Counted from the stretch's first letter, positions 44,312 through 52,954 are shown. The stretch is DNA of 64,000 bases from Haloterrigena salifodinae (GCF_003977755.1 NZ_RQWN01000002.1:248001-312000), one strand, 5' to 3'. The notes: generated by a model not told the origin, from the letters alone. A program made the numbers and translations.

Positions 44312-45030
44312 GCTGGCCCCTCCAGTTCGAAGTAGTAGACGACGCTCTTGCCCACCAGTGGGTCGAGCGCCCGCTCGAGCAGCCGCACCGTTCGGGGCGA
44401 CTCGAGAACGTCCCACTCGAGGAAGCGATCGTAGGCCCGCAGCGTCAGCGGCGCCTCGCCGCGCTGGTCGCGGTCCCACCAGAGACACTTCAGCCACCAG
44501 TAGGGCGCGTGCAGGGCGTGGGCGAAGTGGTCGTCGACCCGGCGGAAACCGCGTCGTTCGATCGCGGCCCGCAGTTCCTCGCGGTCGAAGATGCGGACGT
44601 GGCCGCCCTCGACCTGGTGGTACTCGTCCGACAGCGCCCAGCAGACCCGTTCGGGCCCCTCGCGAGGGACGCTGACCGCGAGCGTCCCCTCCGGCTTGCA
44701 GACCCGGCGGAGTTCATCGAGCGCGGCCTCGTAGTCGGGGATGTGCTCCAAGACCTCGGTACAGCAGACGACGTCGAAGGCGCTGTCCTCGAAGGGAAGC
44801 CGGAGCGCGTCGCCCGCGGCGAACGTAACCGGCACGTCCGTCTCGCCGGCGATGTACGACGTGTAGTCCTCGCGCGCGGCGGTCAGGTTCTCCCGCCCGA
44901 TGTCGACGCCGACGACCTCCCGGACGTTCTCGAGGGCGGCGGCGTGGACGTGTCGGCCCTCCCCGCAGCCGACGTCTAAGACGCGCATCCCCGGCGTCAG
45001 CGTGAGCCGGTCGAAATCGATCGTCTCCAT
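44308..45030 (-). CDS. Class I SAM-dependent methyltransferase
   Basis: A 240-residue methyltransferase. Motif I is MRVLDVGCGEGRHVHAAAL (about 15-33), followed by VVGVDIGRENL, AAGDALRLPFEDSAFDVVCCTEVLEHI and LRRVCKPEGTLAVSVP, as in the Methyltransf_11 group. The C-terminal part (HALHAPYWWLKCLWWDRDQ) is aromatic and may bind a lipid or sugar-lipid acceptor. It lies between the GT4 and toroid genes, spaced three bases from the first and overlapping the second. Confidence 0.87.
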   Translation of the reverse strand: METIDFDRLTLTPGMRVLDVGCGEGRHVHAAALENVREVVGVDIGRENLTAAREDYTSYIAGETDVPVTFAAGDALRLPFEDSAFDVVCCTEVLEHIPDYEAALDELRRVCKPEGTLAVSVPREGPERVCWALSDEYHQVEGGHVRIFDREELRAAIERRGFRRVDDHFAHALHAPYWWLKCLWWDRDQRGEAPLTLRAYDRFLEWDVLESPRTVRLLERALDPLVGKSVVYYFELEGPA

Positions 45031-45032
45031 GG

Positions 45033-46406
45033 TCAGGTCTCCCGCGTCCGCCGTGCCTCGATCGCGGTTCGGTACGTGCGGACAGTCTCGCCGGCGGCCC
45101 GCTCCCAGTCGAACTCCTCGACGATGCGCTCGCGGCCGCGCTCGCCCAGCCGGCGGCGCCGGTCGTCGTCCGCGAGCAACTCGCGGATTGCGTCGGCCAT
45201 CTCGCCGGCGTCGCCGGGGGCGACGAGGTTGCCGGCGTCGCCGACTACCTCGGGCAGGGCGCCGCCGGTGGTGGCGACGACCGGGACGCCACAGGCCATC
45301 GCCTCGCCCGCCGGGAGGCCGAAGCCCTCGTACAGCGAGGGGACGACGGCGACGTCGGCGGTTCCATAGAGTTCGATCATCCGGTCGTAGCTGATCTCGC
45401 TGTGGGTCTCGACGGCGTCCTCGATGCCAAGCTTCGAGACCAGTCGCTCGCAGTCGCCGCCCTCGTCGAACTCGCCGACGACGACGAGTTCGGCGTCGAC
45501 GTGCTCGCGAACGTCGGCGAAGGCCTCGAGCAGGTAGCGAGCGCCCTTCAGCGGCACGTCGGCGCTGACGGTCGTCATCACGCGCGGGCGGTCGTGCTCG
45601 CGGTCGACGGGTTCGAACAGGTCGGTGTCGATCCCGTTGTGGACGACGCGGAGCGCGTCGGGGTCGGCGCCGAAGTCGGCGACGGTGCGGCGCTTGGCCG
45701 CTTCGGAGACGGTCAAGACGTGGGGGAGGTCGCGGACGACCTCGCGTTGCATCCGGAGGAACCGGTACCAGCGGCGGATCAGCAGCCGCTCGCCCCAGCC
45801 GTCGGCCGCAGCGAGGGCGACGTCGCGGTCGACGGTGATCGGGTGGTGAACCGTCGCCACCACGGGGTGGCCCCGTTCGCGGAGCGTCTGCAGCCCGTAA
45901 CACAGAGACTGGTTGTCGTGGATCACGTCGTACTCGGGTCGGCGTTTCTCGAAGTAATCGACGACGCGGCGACCGAAGGCGTAGGGGTCGGGGAAGCCGC
46001 CGGTGAGTGCGCTCAGCCACTCGTACATCGCCAGCGGATCGCGCAGATATGAGGGTTCGAACTGTCCTAATCGGTCGAGTTCGTCGACGACGTTCTCGCC
46101 GGGCAACTTCACCAGCCCGACGTCGTCGTCGAGTTCGGGGTAGGGCTTCCCCGAAATCACGTCGACGGAGTGTCCGAGGTCGGTCAGCGCTCGGCTCAGA
46201 TACTTCACGTAGACGCCCTGGCCGCCGGAGTAGGGGTTCGATCGGTAGCTCAACAGACAGATATCCAACGGCTCGCCCTCGGGTCGCGCCGAGTCGGGCG
46301 ACGGCCCCGTCTCCGTCGTCGATCCCGTCGCGGTCGAACTCCCCGCCGACGCGGACGATGTGGCGACGCTCCCCCGGAGAAGACGCCTGAACGTATCACT
46401 GACCAT
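45033..46406 (-). CDS. GT4-family glycosyltransferase
   Basis: A 457-residue glycosyltransferase. After about 45 disordered Ser/Thr-rich residues the N-terminal Rossmann domain begins ICLLSYRSNPYSGGQGVYVKYL. The C-terminal donor-binding domain has VHNGIDTDLFEPVD, the lysine in SADVPLKGARYLLEAF and the E-x7-E motif in PSLYEGFGLPAGEAMACGVPVVA. It is the first gene of a three-gene unit. It probably adds a sugar to a surface glycan or glycolipid; donor and acceptor are unknown. Confidence 0.9.
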   Translation of the reverse strand: MVSDTFRRLLRGSVATSSASAGSSTATGSTTETGPSPDSARPEGEPLDICLLSYRSNPYSGGQGVYVKYLSRALTDLGHSVDVISGKPYPELDDDVGLVKLPGENVVDELDRLGQFEPSYLRDPLAMYEWLSALTGGFPDPYAFGRRVVDYFEKRRPEYDVIHDNQSLCYGLQTLRERGHPVVATVHHPITVDRDVALAAADGWGERLLIRRWYRFLRMQREVVRDLPHVLTVSEAAKRRTVADFGADPDALRVVHNGIDTDLFEPVDREHDRPRVMTTVSADVPLKGARYLLEAFADVREHVDAELVVVGEFDEGGDCERLVSKLGIEDAVETHSEISYDRMIELYGTADVAVVPSLYEGFGLPAGEAMACGVPVVATTGGALPEVVGDAGNLVAPGDAGEMADAIRELLADDDRRRRLGERGRERIVEEFDWERAAGETVRTYRTAIEARRTRET

Positions 46407-46649
46407 CGCAGTCTATCCTTCATGTGTGGGCACTCACTAATAAACCTCCCGCTAGTGTACTGTTTCTAGACGGTGTCCGTCGCCGAGACGCGACGGTCTC
46501 GTCGATCGGTTCTCATCCGGAAAATCGCGGGAGTTGCGTCCTCGAGCCGTCCGAACGGCCGGCGATCGGATCTCGGTGCGGCGGGGTTCGGGATCGGCCG
46601 ATTCGGCAGAAGTGTCAGAATGACGGCTATCGGGTCGCGATCGGCGGCG

Positions 46650-47210
46650 CTACCGGACGTCGCGTCGCATCGCGATCTCGAACCAGGGACAGAGGCGGAG
46701 TTGGCGGTACCATTCGGGGTTCGAGTGGAGTCGCTCGTAGGGGACCCACATCAGGCCCGTGACCTCCTCCTCGTCGGGATCGAGGTCGCGATCGGACAGG
46801 GTCAGCTGCAGGACGGCACAGACTTCGTGTTCGAGGCCCGCGTTCTCGAAGTAGCGCTTGTACTCGAAGCGGTCGGTCAGCCGCAGGTCGCCGTACTGGT
46901 CGGGGGTGATCCCCAGTTCCTCCTCCAGTCGCTGGCGCGTCGCTTCCTTCTGGCTCTGTCCCTCAACGGGGTGGGAGGCGACGGTTCCGTCCCAGTAGGT
47001 TCCCCAGAGTCGCTTGTCGGGGGCTCGCTGGGCCAGCAGAATGTTCCCCTCGCCGTCGAAGACCAGCGACGTAAACGCTCGGTGGCGAATTCCGTCGCCG
47101 GTGTGGGCCTCGAGCCGGTTGACGAGCTCGAGTTCGTTGTCGTCGGCGTCGACGGCGATCACGTCCTGTTCGGCGTTCTCGTGGGAGTGGTCGTCCTGTG
47201 GCGTACTCAT
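46650..47210 (-). CDS. IDI type 1-like Nudix protein lacking the catalytic cysteine
   Basis: A 186-residue protein with the fold of type 1 isopentenyl-diphosphate isomerase. All five metal ligands known from the bacterial enzyme have counterparts: His36 and His43 (EAHTGDGIRHRAF), His80 (VASHP), and Glu127/Glu129 (LEHEVC). The Nudix-like helix is SQKEATRQRLEEELGI. The catalytic cysteine, Cys67 in E. coli in the motif NSVCGHP, is replaced by Ala78 in GTVASHP. It may therefore be an isomerase with a different mechanism, or a hydrolase acting on another diphosphate. It stands alone between the glycan gene unit and the kinase gene. Confidence 0.8.
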   Translation of the reverse strand: MSTPQDDHSHENAEQDVIAVDADDNELELVNRLEAHTGDGIRHRAFTSLVFDGEGNILLAQRAPDKRLWGTYWDGTVASHPVEGQSQKEATRQRLEEELGITPDQYGDLRLTDRFEYKRYFENAGLEHEVCAVLQLTLSDRDLDPDEEEVTGLMWVPYERLHSNPEWYRQLRLCPWFEIAMRRDVR

Positions 47211-47289
47211 ACCCCCACAATCACAGCGGGTCTTGAAACCAGTATCGTCTCGCCGCGGCGGTGCGCGCGGTTCAGTCCTGCGGTGTGCG

Positions 47290-48237
47290 TCAGACGATCC
47301 CGCCGTTCGTCGCCTCCTCATCCGGATCGATTCGGTACTCGCTCCCGACGGCGATCTCGAGCGCGCTCGCGTCGGTCTCGAGGTGAAGCGTCTCGGTCTC
47401 GAGCATCTCGCCGTCGAGGCTGTACTCGACGGCGTCGCGCTGGCTCTCGATCTCGAGCGACGGCGTCCGCCGCGTGATGATGCAGTCGCTGTCGGCGTCG
47501 AGCAGCCCCTGTCGGGCCGCACCGCCGAGCAGTTCCGTGACCGCGGCGTCCTCGACGATCGTGACCTCGAACAGCCCGTCCTCGACGTCGGCCTGGGCGG
47601 TCCGCGTGCCGGTGAAGCGCCGGCAGTTGCCGACGAGGACGAACAGCGCCTCGCCCTCCCACGCGTGTGCGTGTTCGCCGTCGGGTCTCGTGGCCGTCTT
47701 CAGTCGCAGGGGAAGCGAGTCGAACGAGCCGACCGTCCCGACCGTGTTCTTCACATAGGCGAGCACGCCCAGATTCGCCTTGCTCTCCGACGACGTCTCG
47801 CTGCTGGCCTCGGCGGTGATCCCGCCGACGCAGGAGTTGACGAAGATGCGGTCGTTCGCGATCCCGAGGTCGATCCGCCGACGGCGGCCGTCCTCAATCA
47901 CGTCGAACGCGTGCTCGAGTCCTCGGATCCCGATGTTCGAGGCGAAGTTGTTGCCCGTCCCCGCGGGGACGACCCCGACGGTCGTCGACTCGAGGGCGCC
48001 CGCCGCTGCGACGCCGTTGGCGACGGCGTTGACCGTCCCGTCCCCGCCGGCCGCGGCGACCAAGTCGGCCTCGGGGGCGGCCTCGCGGGCGAACCTCTTC
48101 GCGTCGCCGCCTTTCTCGGTCTTTCGAATCTCGAAGCCGCGATCGGCCGCCAGTTCGACGACCTCGTCTACGTGGTCCCCGCTTCCACTTACGGGATTGA
48201 GGACCAGAACGCGGTCGCTCGCACCGTCGGATCCCAT
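47290..48237 (-). CDS. Diacylglycerol/lipid kinase-family protein
   Basis: A 315-residue kinase of the DAGK/sphingosine-kinase fold. The start RVLVLNPVSGSGDHVDEVVEL, the nucleotide-binding motif VAAAGGDGTVNAVANGV and VGVVPAGTGNNFASNIGI are clear. The C-terminal beta domain contains the conserved EYSLDGEMLE. It presumably phosphorylates a lipid alcohol such as an archaeal polyprenol or diether lipid at the membrane. It diverges from the PHP gene 54 bp away. Confidence 0.88.
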   Translation of the reverse strand: MGSDGASDRVLVLNPVSGSGDHVDEVVELAADRGFEIRKTEKGGDAKRFAREAAPEADLVAAAGGDGTVNAVANGVAAAGALESTTVGVVPAGTGNNFASNIGIRGLEHAFDVIEDGRRRRIDLGIANDRIFVNSCVGGITAEASSETSSESKANLGVLAYVKNTVGTVGSFDSLPLRLKTATRPDGEHAHAWEGEALFVLVGNCRRFTGTRTAQADVEDGLFEVTIVEDAAVTELLGGAARQGLLDADSDCIITRRTPSLEIESQRDAVEYSLDGEMLETETLHLETDASALEIAVGSEYRIDPDEEATNGGIV

Positions 48238-48291
48238 ACTACAGGAGATGCCGGCCGCACGCAAAAGGGTCTGCCCGGCGTTTGCCCTTCC

Positions 48292-48999
48292 ATGTACTCC
48301 GTCGACCTCCACGCGCACACGAGATTCTTCCACGGTCGTCGGCGCCTCGGCGACCGCTTCGACCCGCTGGGAGTCCGACTGCTCGCCCGGGCCGCCGATC
48401 GCCGGGGCCTCGCGGGCGTCGCGACGACCAACCACGACTACTACACGCCGCTGGATCCGCCCGGCGGCGCCCAGACGCTGCCGGGGATCGAGATCACGAC
48501 CGACCGCGGCCACGTCCTCGTCGTCGGTCCCGATCCGCCGGAAGCGACGAAACCCGGCGCGCTCTCCCCCGAAGAGGCGGTCGCGCTGGCACACGACCGG
48601 GGCTGCGCCGCGATCGTCGCCCACCCCTTCCGGAACAGCACGGTGCGGGAACTCGAGGACGTCCCCTTCGACGCGATCGAAGTCAACGGCAAACACCCGC
48701 GCTCGAGGCCGCTGGTCGAGGAGTTGGCCGAAGAGCGCGATCTCCCGCTCGTCGGCGGCAGTGACGCTCACTACCCCTTCGAGGTGGGCCGGGCGTACAC
48801 GGTCGTCGAGGCCGACGAACTCACGCCCGAATCGGTCGTCGACGCGATCCGCGACGGGCGGGTGAGCGCTCGCGTCTCCGAGTCGCTGCTGGACCGACTG
48901 TTGCGCCGGGGCTACCGGGCGATCCACCGCCGGAAACACGTGATCGACGCGATCGAGCGACCGACGCCGGGCGTCGGGACGCCGCCTGGCGAGGGCTGA
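48292..48999 (+). CDS. PHP-domain metal-dependent phosphoesterase
   Basis: A 235-residue PHP-fold protein. Motif I is YSVDLHAHTRFFHG; the others are ATTNHDYYTPL, LPGIEITTDRGHVLVVG, CAAIVAHPFRN and LVGGSDAHYPFEVG. These supply the usual trinuclear metal site of His, Asp and Glu residues. The C-terminal 40 residues are helical and basic (LLRRGYRAIHRRKHVID). It probably hydrolyses a phosphoester; the substrate is unknown. Confidence 0.88.
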   Translation: MYSVDLHAHTRFFHGRRRLGDRFDPLGVRLLARAADRRGLAGVATTNHDYYTPLDPPGGAQTLPGIEITTDRGHVLVVGPDPPEATKPGALSPEEAVALAHDRGCAAIVAHPFRNSTVRELEDVPFDAIEVNGKHPRSRPLVEELAEERDLPLVGGSDAHYPFEVGRAYTVVEADELTPESVVDAIRDGRVSARVSESLLDRLLRRGYRAIHRRKHVIDAIERPTPGVGTPPGEG

Positions 49000-49498
49000 T
49001 CCACCTCGAGGCGTTATCGTAACGAGGACGGGACTGCGGTGGCGCGCGCTGGACCGCGGCGAGCAGTGTGAGGCCGAACGGAGTGAGGCCTCGAGAGGCG
49101 AACGGTGACAACGGGAATCGTGGGCCCAGTGACCCGCGATTCGAAGCCGTGCGAGCGAATCGGCTGGGGTGGACGCGGCGACCTCCATTGCCAGGAGTAG
49201 CAGGACGCTTCTCCGCGTCTTGCGTCCATCAGCAGAAGTAGCCCTCAGCGGCCTCGAGTACCGACTGACTCGAGAAAACATTGATCGCTGGTCCACTCTC
49301 GAGACCGGATCGAGAGATCTGTGATGTCGAGATAACTGTGCGAGCGAGTGATCTGCTCATACTGGCGGCAGGGAATTGCCACACCCTCCCCAGCCGATTC
49401 GCTCGCACGGTTTCGTGCCACGGCTCACCGCGGCACAGCGCGCGCCACTACAGCGTGGATCGTCGCGACAGAGCCGACGACGGGCGTCTCTGACCCTC
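49000..49498. repeat. Intergenic region with a large interrupted inverted repeat
   Basis: Of about 499 bases, two pairs of inverted arms stand out. The outer arms are 49039-49063 and 49424-49448 (25 bp, three mismatches; they begin GTGGCGCGCGCTG). The inner arms are 49147-49169 and 49388-49410 (23 bp, no mismatch; they contain GCGAGCGAATCGGCTG). The left arm has about 70 bp of extra sequence. The middle encodes nothing convincing. It may be two copies of a dispersed haloarchaeal repeat facing each other, or a non-autonomous element. Confidence 0.6.
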
Positions 49499-49912
49499 CT
49501 AGCCGAGTTCTTCGTCCAGGATGAGCCGTGTCTTCGTGCTTACGACCTCCTCCTGATCGCGGGCCTTCGTGATGAGATCGTTGACTCCGCGCGTGTCCGC
49601 GGCGTCGACGACGAGCACGACGTCCTGCTCGCCGGAGACCATCCAGACGAAGTCCACTTCGTCCCACTCGGCGATGCGCTCGGAGACGGCCTTCGTGTCG
49701 ACGTCGACCGCGACGCTGAGCTCGATCATCGCTTGGACGTTGCCCGTCCGGGTCGAGATGGTGAAGCGTTCGATGACGTCCTCGTCGATCATCCGTTCGA
49801 CGCGGTTGCGGACGGTTCCCTCGCTCGTCCCGACCTCGTCGGCGATCTCGGTGTAAGGCGTGCGGCCGTCTCGCCGAAGCTGATCGAGGATCTGTCGGTC
49901 CAGGTCGTCCAT
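49499..49912 (-). CDS. Lrp/AsnC-family transcriptional regulator divergent from carA
   Basis: A 137-residue protein. The HTH (MDDLDRQILDQLRRDGRTPY, GTSEGTVRNRVERMIDEDVI) is followed by the RAM domain (VDVDTKAVSERIAEWDEVDF, VSGEQDVVLVVDAADTRGV). It starts 102 bp from carA in the opposite direction. A perfect palindrome lies between them, so it probably represses or activates carA and itself in response to an amino acid or nucleotide. Confidence 0.9.
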   Translation of the reverse strand: MDDLDRQILDQLRRDGRTPYTEIADEVGTSEGTVRNRVERMIDEDVIERFTISTRTGNVQAMIELSVAVDVDTKAVSERIAEWDEVDFVWMVSGEQDVVLVVDAADTRGVNDLITKARDQEEVVSTKTRLILDEELG

Positions 49913-49948
49913 GGAGATGCGTGACTACGTGTGTCCTGCACTTACCGA

Positions 49949-49963
49949 TTACGAAAATCGTAA
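49949..49963. promoter_or_regulatory. Palindromic operator between the AsnC gene and carA
   Basis: TTACGA at 49949-49954 and TCGTAA at 49958-49963 form a perfect inverted repeat around AAA. A further TCGTAA half-site lies at 50010-50015, touching the carA start codon. The palindrome is 37 bp from the regulator start. A site of this size and symmetry fits an AsnC/Lrp dimer. Confidence 0.55.
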
Positions 49964-50014
49964 CTGAGCTTCGAAGACAACACTTATGATGGTCCATCCG
50001 ATACGTAGATCGTA

Positions 50015-51091
50015 ATGACGGAAGCCTACGTCGCACTGGAAGACGGCCGCGTACTCGAGGGACGTGGTCGCGCTTCGGGCACGGCTCGCGGGGAACTCGT
50101 TTTCACGACAGCGTATACGGGATACGAAGAGAGTCTGACCGACCCCTCCTACGAGGAGCAGGTTCTGACCTTCTCGTACCCGCTGATCGGTAACTACGGC
50201 GTCCGCGAGGAGCGGTTCGAGGACGACCGCGTCCACCCGCGCGCCGCACTCGCCAAGGAGTTCACCGAGGACGTCGCCGAGTGGCTCGAGAGCGAAGGCG
50301 TCCCGGCGGTCGACCACCTCGACACGCGAGAGGTCGTCACCACCATCCGCGACGGCGGCGCCATGAAGTGCGGTATCGCCGTCGGCGAGGACGTCACCGA
50401 GGAAGACGCCAAGGAGCAACTCGAGGCCTGCAAGGCCATGAGCGATCATACCGAGATCGGCGAACAGGTCAGCGTCGACGAGGTCGAGGTCTACGGCGAA
50501 GACAACGACGGTCAGACCGTCGCGCTGGTCGACTGCGGCGCGAAGGGCTCGATCGTCGACTCGCTGCTGGCCCGCGACGCCGAGGTCCACGTGCTCCCCC
50601 ACGACGCCAGCGTCGCCGACGTCGAGGCCGTCGACCCCGACGTCCTCTTCATCTCGAACGGTCCCGGCGACCCGGTCAACTTCGAGCAGACGATCCACCT
50701 CGTCGAGGAGTTCGTCGAGGACACGCCCGTCGCCGGCATCTGTCTCGGCCAGCAGATCGTCGCCGAGGCGCTGGGCGGTACGACCGAGAAGATGGACTTC
50801 GGTCACCGCGGCGTCAACCAGCCCGTCCTCGACTTAGCGTCCGGACAGGTCGTCATGACCACCCAGAACCACGGCTACACGGTCGCTGAACCCGGCGAAC
50901 ACCTCGAGGTCACGCAGATCAACGTCAACGACGACACGCCGGAGGGCATCGACGGCATCGAGTACGACGTCATCACCCGCCAGTATCACCCCGAAGCCAA
51001 CCCCGGTCCGGAGGATACCCTCGACTTCTTCGACGACGTCCTCGCGATGGCCGACTCGCGATCGGAGCAGGCCGTCCCCGCCGACGACTGA
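50015..51091 (+). CDS. carA: Carbamoyl-phosphate synthase small (glutaminase) subunit
   Basis: A 358-residue subunit that frees ammonia from glutamine for carbamoyl phosphate, which feeds arginine and pyrimidine synthesis. The N-domain start AYVALEDGRVLEGRGRASGT and TAYTGYEESLTDPSYEEQVL are typical. The amidotransferase domain has ISNGPGDP, the nucleophile in GICLGQQIVAEALGG and the His/Glu pair in QYHPEANPGP. The large subunit carB is not adjacent in this window. Confidence 0.95.
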   Translation: MTEAYVALEDGRVLEGRGRASGTARGELVFTTAYTGYEESLTDPSYEEQVLTFSYPLIGNYGVREERFEDDRVHPRAALAKEFTEDVAEWLESEGVPAVDHLDTREVVTTIRDGGAMKCGIAVGEDVTEEDAKEQLEACKAMSDHTEIGEQVSVDEVEVYGEDNDGQTVALVDCGAKGSIVDSLLARDAEVHVLPHDASVADVEAVDPDVLFISNGPGDPVNFEQTIHLVEEFVEDTPVAGICLGQQIVAEALGGTTEKMDFGHRGVNQPVLDLASGQVVMTTQNHGYTVAEPGEHLEVTQINVNDDTPEGIDGIEYDVITRQYHPEANPGPEDTLDFFDDVLAMADSRSEQAVPADD

Positions 51092-51256
51092 TCGGCGACC
51101 GCGAGTGAACCGCGGCTTTCGGCTGCTATCATTTACCGTTCGTCGCTTGATCTGATCTCCCCGTAGCGACTGGACCGCCGCGACCGCGACGCGAGTCGGA
51201 CCCGCATCGCCGGTCGATCACGGGACAGGTCGTTCGTGTTCTAGTTACAACAGTTA

Positions 51257-51273
51257 TAGTGTCGGCAACACTA
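51257..51273. promoter_or_regulatory. Short palindrome upstream of the DUF5518 gene
   Basis: TAGTGT (51257-51262) and ACACTA (51268-51273) form a perfect inverted repeat around CGGCA. It lies ten bases before the ATG at 51283, where a repressor would block the transcript start. No regulator gene is next to it, so the role is only suggested. Confidence 0.4.
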
Positions 51274-51282
51274 TCGATACGT

Positions 51283-51726
51283 ATGACCCGTGATCGCAGT
51301 CGCCGATCCCTGCTAGCCGACGACAGCTGGCGGTACGCGATCGTCGGCGGCCTCGCCTCGCTCCCGTTCACGACGGTCACCTACTGGCAGACGGGAAGCG
51401 AAATCGGCCTCTTACCGGTAGTGTTCGGCGGACTCGTCGCCGGTTACCTGTATGAAGGACCGTCGGCTGTCCGCTCTCGAGTCGGCTTTCGGGCCGGTCT
51501 CATCGGTCTGTTGCCGGCGCTGTGGATGCTGGTCGATATACTGTGGTTCGTCCACGTCGAACTCGGCGGACCGGTGGTGTCGCGGGTACTTCAGACGGTC
51601 CTCGCAATCGTGGCCGTCGTCACTATGTTCGTCTTCGCCGGCCTGGCGGCGATAATCGGATCGCGAATCGGGGATTGGCTGAGCAAGAAAGTCGGACGCT
51701 ACCGGCCGTCGGTCGTCGCTCGGTAA
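51283..51726 (+). CDS. DUF5518 membrane protein
   Basis: A 147-residue protein with four membrane helices. The DUF5518 pattern is visible: AIVGGLASLPFTTVTYW, VVFGGLVAGYLYEG, VGFRAGLIGLLPALWML and the Gly-rich end AGLAAIIGSRIGDWL. The ATG at 51283 (MTRDRSRRSLL) places a basic N-terminus before the first helix. Function unknown. Confidence 0.8.
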   Translation: MTRDRSRRSLLADDSWRYAIVGGLASLPFTTVTYWQTGSEIGLLPVVFGGLVAGYLYEGPSAVRSRVGFRAGLIGLLPALWMLVDILWFVHVELGGPVVSRVLQTVLAIVAVVTMFVFAGLAAIIGSRIGDWLSKKVGRYRPSVVAR

Positions 51727-51828
51727 GGACTCGCCGTGAACAGTTAGTTGGAGTGACTCAATAATGCCTCTGAATGAGTTAATTATGAATATATTTGAAC
51801 TATTTGTAAAATAGTTCGCTATAGTAGA

Positions 51829-52605
51829 ATGAGTAGTAGTCAGCCAGCGATTCGGACGACGTTTCCGTTGATTCTCGTCGTGAATCTGCTTCCAGTTGCC
51901 GGGGTTGTTTTTCTCGAGTGGCGGGTATCCGAGGCCACATTCGCGTATTGGGTAGCAATCGGCTTCTGCATACTTCTCTACTGTGGATTGACACTCTTTG
52001 CAAAGCGAGAGCCGATACCAGAAGCCGAAGAAAAACGTCTACACGCAGGCGCGATATCGATTCCACGCCGAACTGGTTCAGTACGGCCGATCGGATGGGT
52101 ACCACCGATTCACTATCGAAACGTTCGTTATCTCCCCGAGAATCTCGCCTTCGTACTCTTCTTCTGGCTGTTTTCTTCACCGCTATTCGTCGAATTCGGA
52201 AACCCCGACACGGGGCTAGAAGACGGAATGAAGATCGGAGAGTTGGCGGCTATCTATACGGAAGCGTTCGCTTTGAAAGCGTTCGGTGCGGTCGGACTCA
52301 TGTTCGGGGTTCAACTCCTCCTCGTCTATCGCGAATACCTCGGCCGTCACCAGTACGAACGGTTCTCACCTTCGATGGTAGCGGCCAACCCGTGTCGGAT
52401 CGTGTTGTTCTGGGTGGCTATGACGATACTTCTGCAACTAGTGGTACTCGCACTCGATCCGCCGGTCCTTCAAATTGTGGTGCTCGCGGTTGTCTTCGTC
52501 TCGAAACTTGCGGTTGACTTGTCATTGGTCCGGGCGCGTCATCTGGATACGTCAGGAAGCTTCTCGCGCTGGTTCGTCCCGAACGAGCCGAGTCCAGGAG
52601 AATAA
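51829..52605 (+). CDS. DUF6498-like membrane protein
   Basis: A 258-residue protein with about seven membrane helices. The N-terminal FPLILVVNLLPVAGVVFLEW and FAYWVAIGFCILLYCGLTLF and the C-terminal EYLGRHQYERFSPSMVAANP, VVFVSKLAVDLSLVRARHL match the DUF6498 pattern as remembered. The region before it (51740-51828) is AT rich, and codon bias in the first half is weaker than in core genes, so recent acquisition is possible. Function unknown. Confidence 0.75.
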   Translation: MSSSQPAIRTTFPLILVVNLLPVAGVVFLEWRVSEATFAYWVAIGFCILLYCGLTLFAKREPIPEAEEKRLHAGAISIPRRTGSVRPIGWVPPIHYRNVRYLPENLAFVLFFWLFSSPLFVEFGNPDTGLEDGMKIGELAAIYTEAFALKAFGAVGLMFGVQLLLVYREYLGRHQYERFSPSMVAANPCRIVLFWVAMTILLQLVVLALDPPVLQIVVLAVVFVSKLAVDLSLVRARHLDTSGSFSRWFVPNEPSPGE

Positions 52606-52663
52606 TACGAGCAACTGAAAAGAGCGATGGAATCGAAGTCGACGAACTCGGAGCGACGATTCG

Positions 52664-52954
52664 CTATTCCGATCGCTCGAGTTCTGCCGCCCGCTCGCGG
52701 ATCTCGTCGAGCACCTGCGCGGGCCGTCGCTGGCCCCGTTCGTCTCGCCGCGTCGCGGTCTCATCGTTGATATTGGTGTCGTCTGCGTTCGGCGACGTAG
52801 GACTCGGCGAGACGTCGGATTTCGTTCGCGTCGCGGTCGTTGGGAGCCGCCGCTACGGGGAGATCTATCCACGACTCGAGGTCGGCCCGCTCCGCGTCTC
52901 GATTCCGGAGGTACCACCGCCAGTAGCCGACGTACCGACGCTGATGGCCGCGGT
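52664..52954 (-). pseudogene. Decayed C-terminal remnant of a flavoprotein gene (paralogue of 54109-55092)
   Basis: Translated on the minus strand from 52954, one frame gives YVGYWRWYLRNRDAERADLE and later NEIRRLAESYVAER, then a stop. The next frame continues with DERGQRRPAQVLDEIRERAA and ELERSE before TAG. These match RRYTKNRDEEWADPERW, NVRRLAESYAAER and TERGQRRLAEALDDE...IRERAAELE of the intact gene. About 210 residues of the FAD-binding part are gone, and there is a frameshift and an internal deletion. It abuts the stop of the binding-protein gene, exactly as the intact copy does. Confidence 0.85.

Noticed and set aside
49110-49165. A second tRNA-like 3' end (GTGGGCCC then GATTCGAA)
   Set aside because: The spacing between the acceptor-like and T-loop-like parts is wrong by five bases and no cloverleaf can be formed; the resemblance is probably chance within a repeat.
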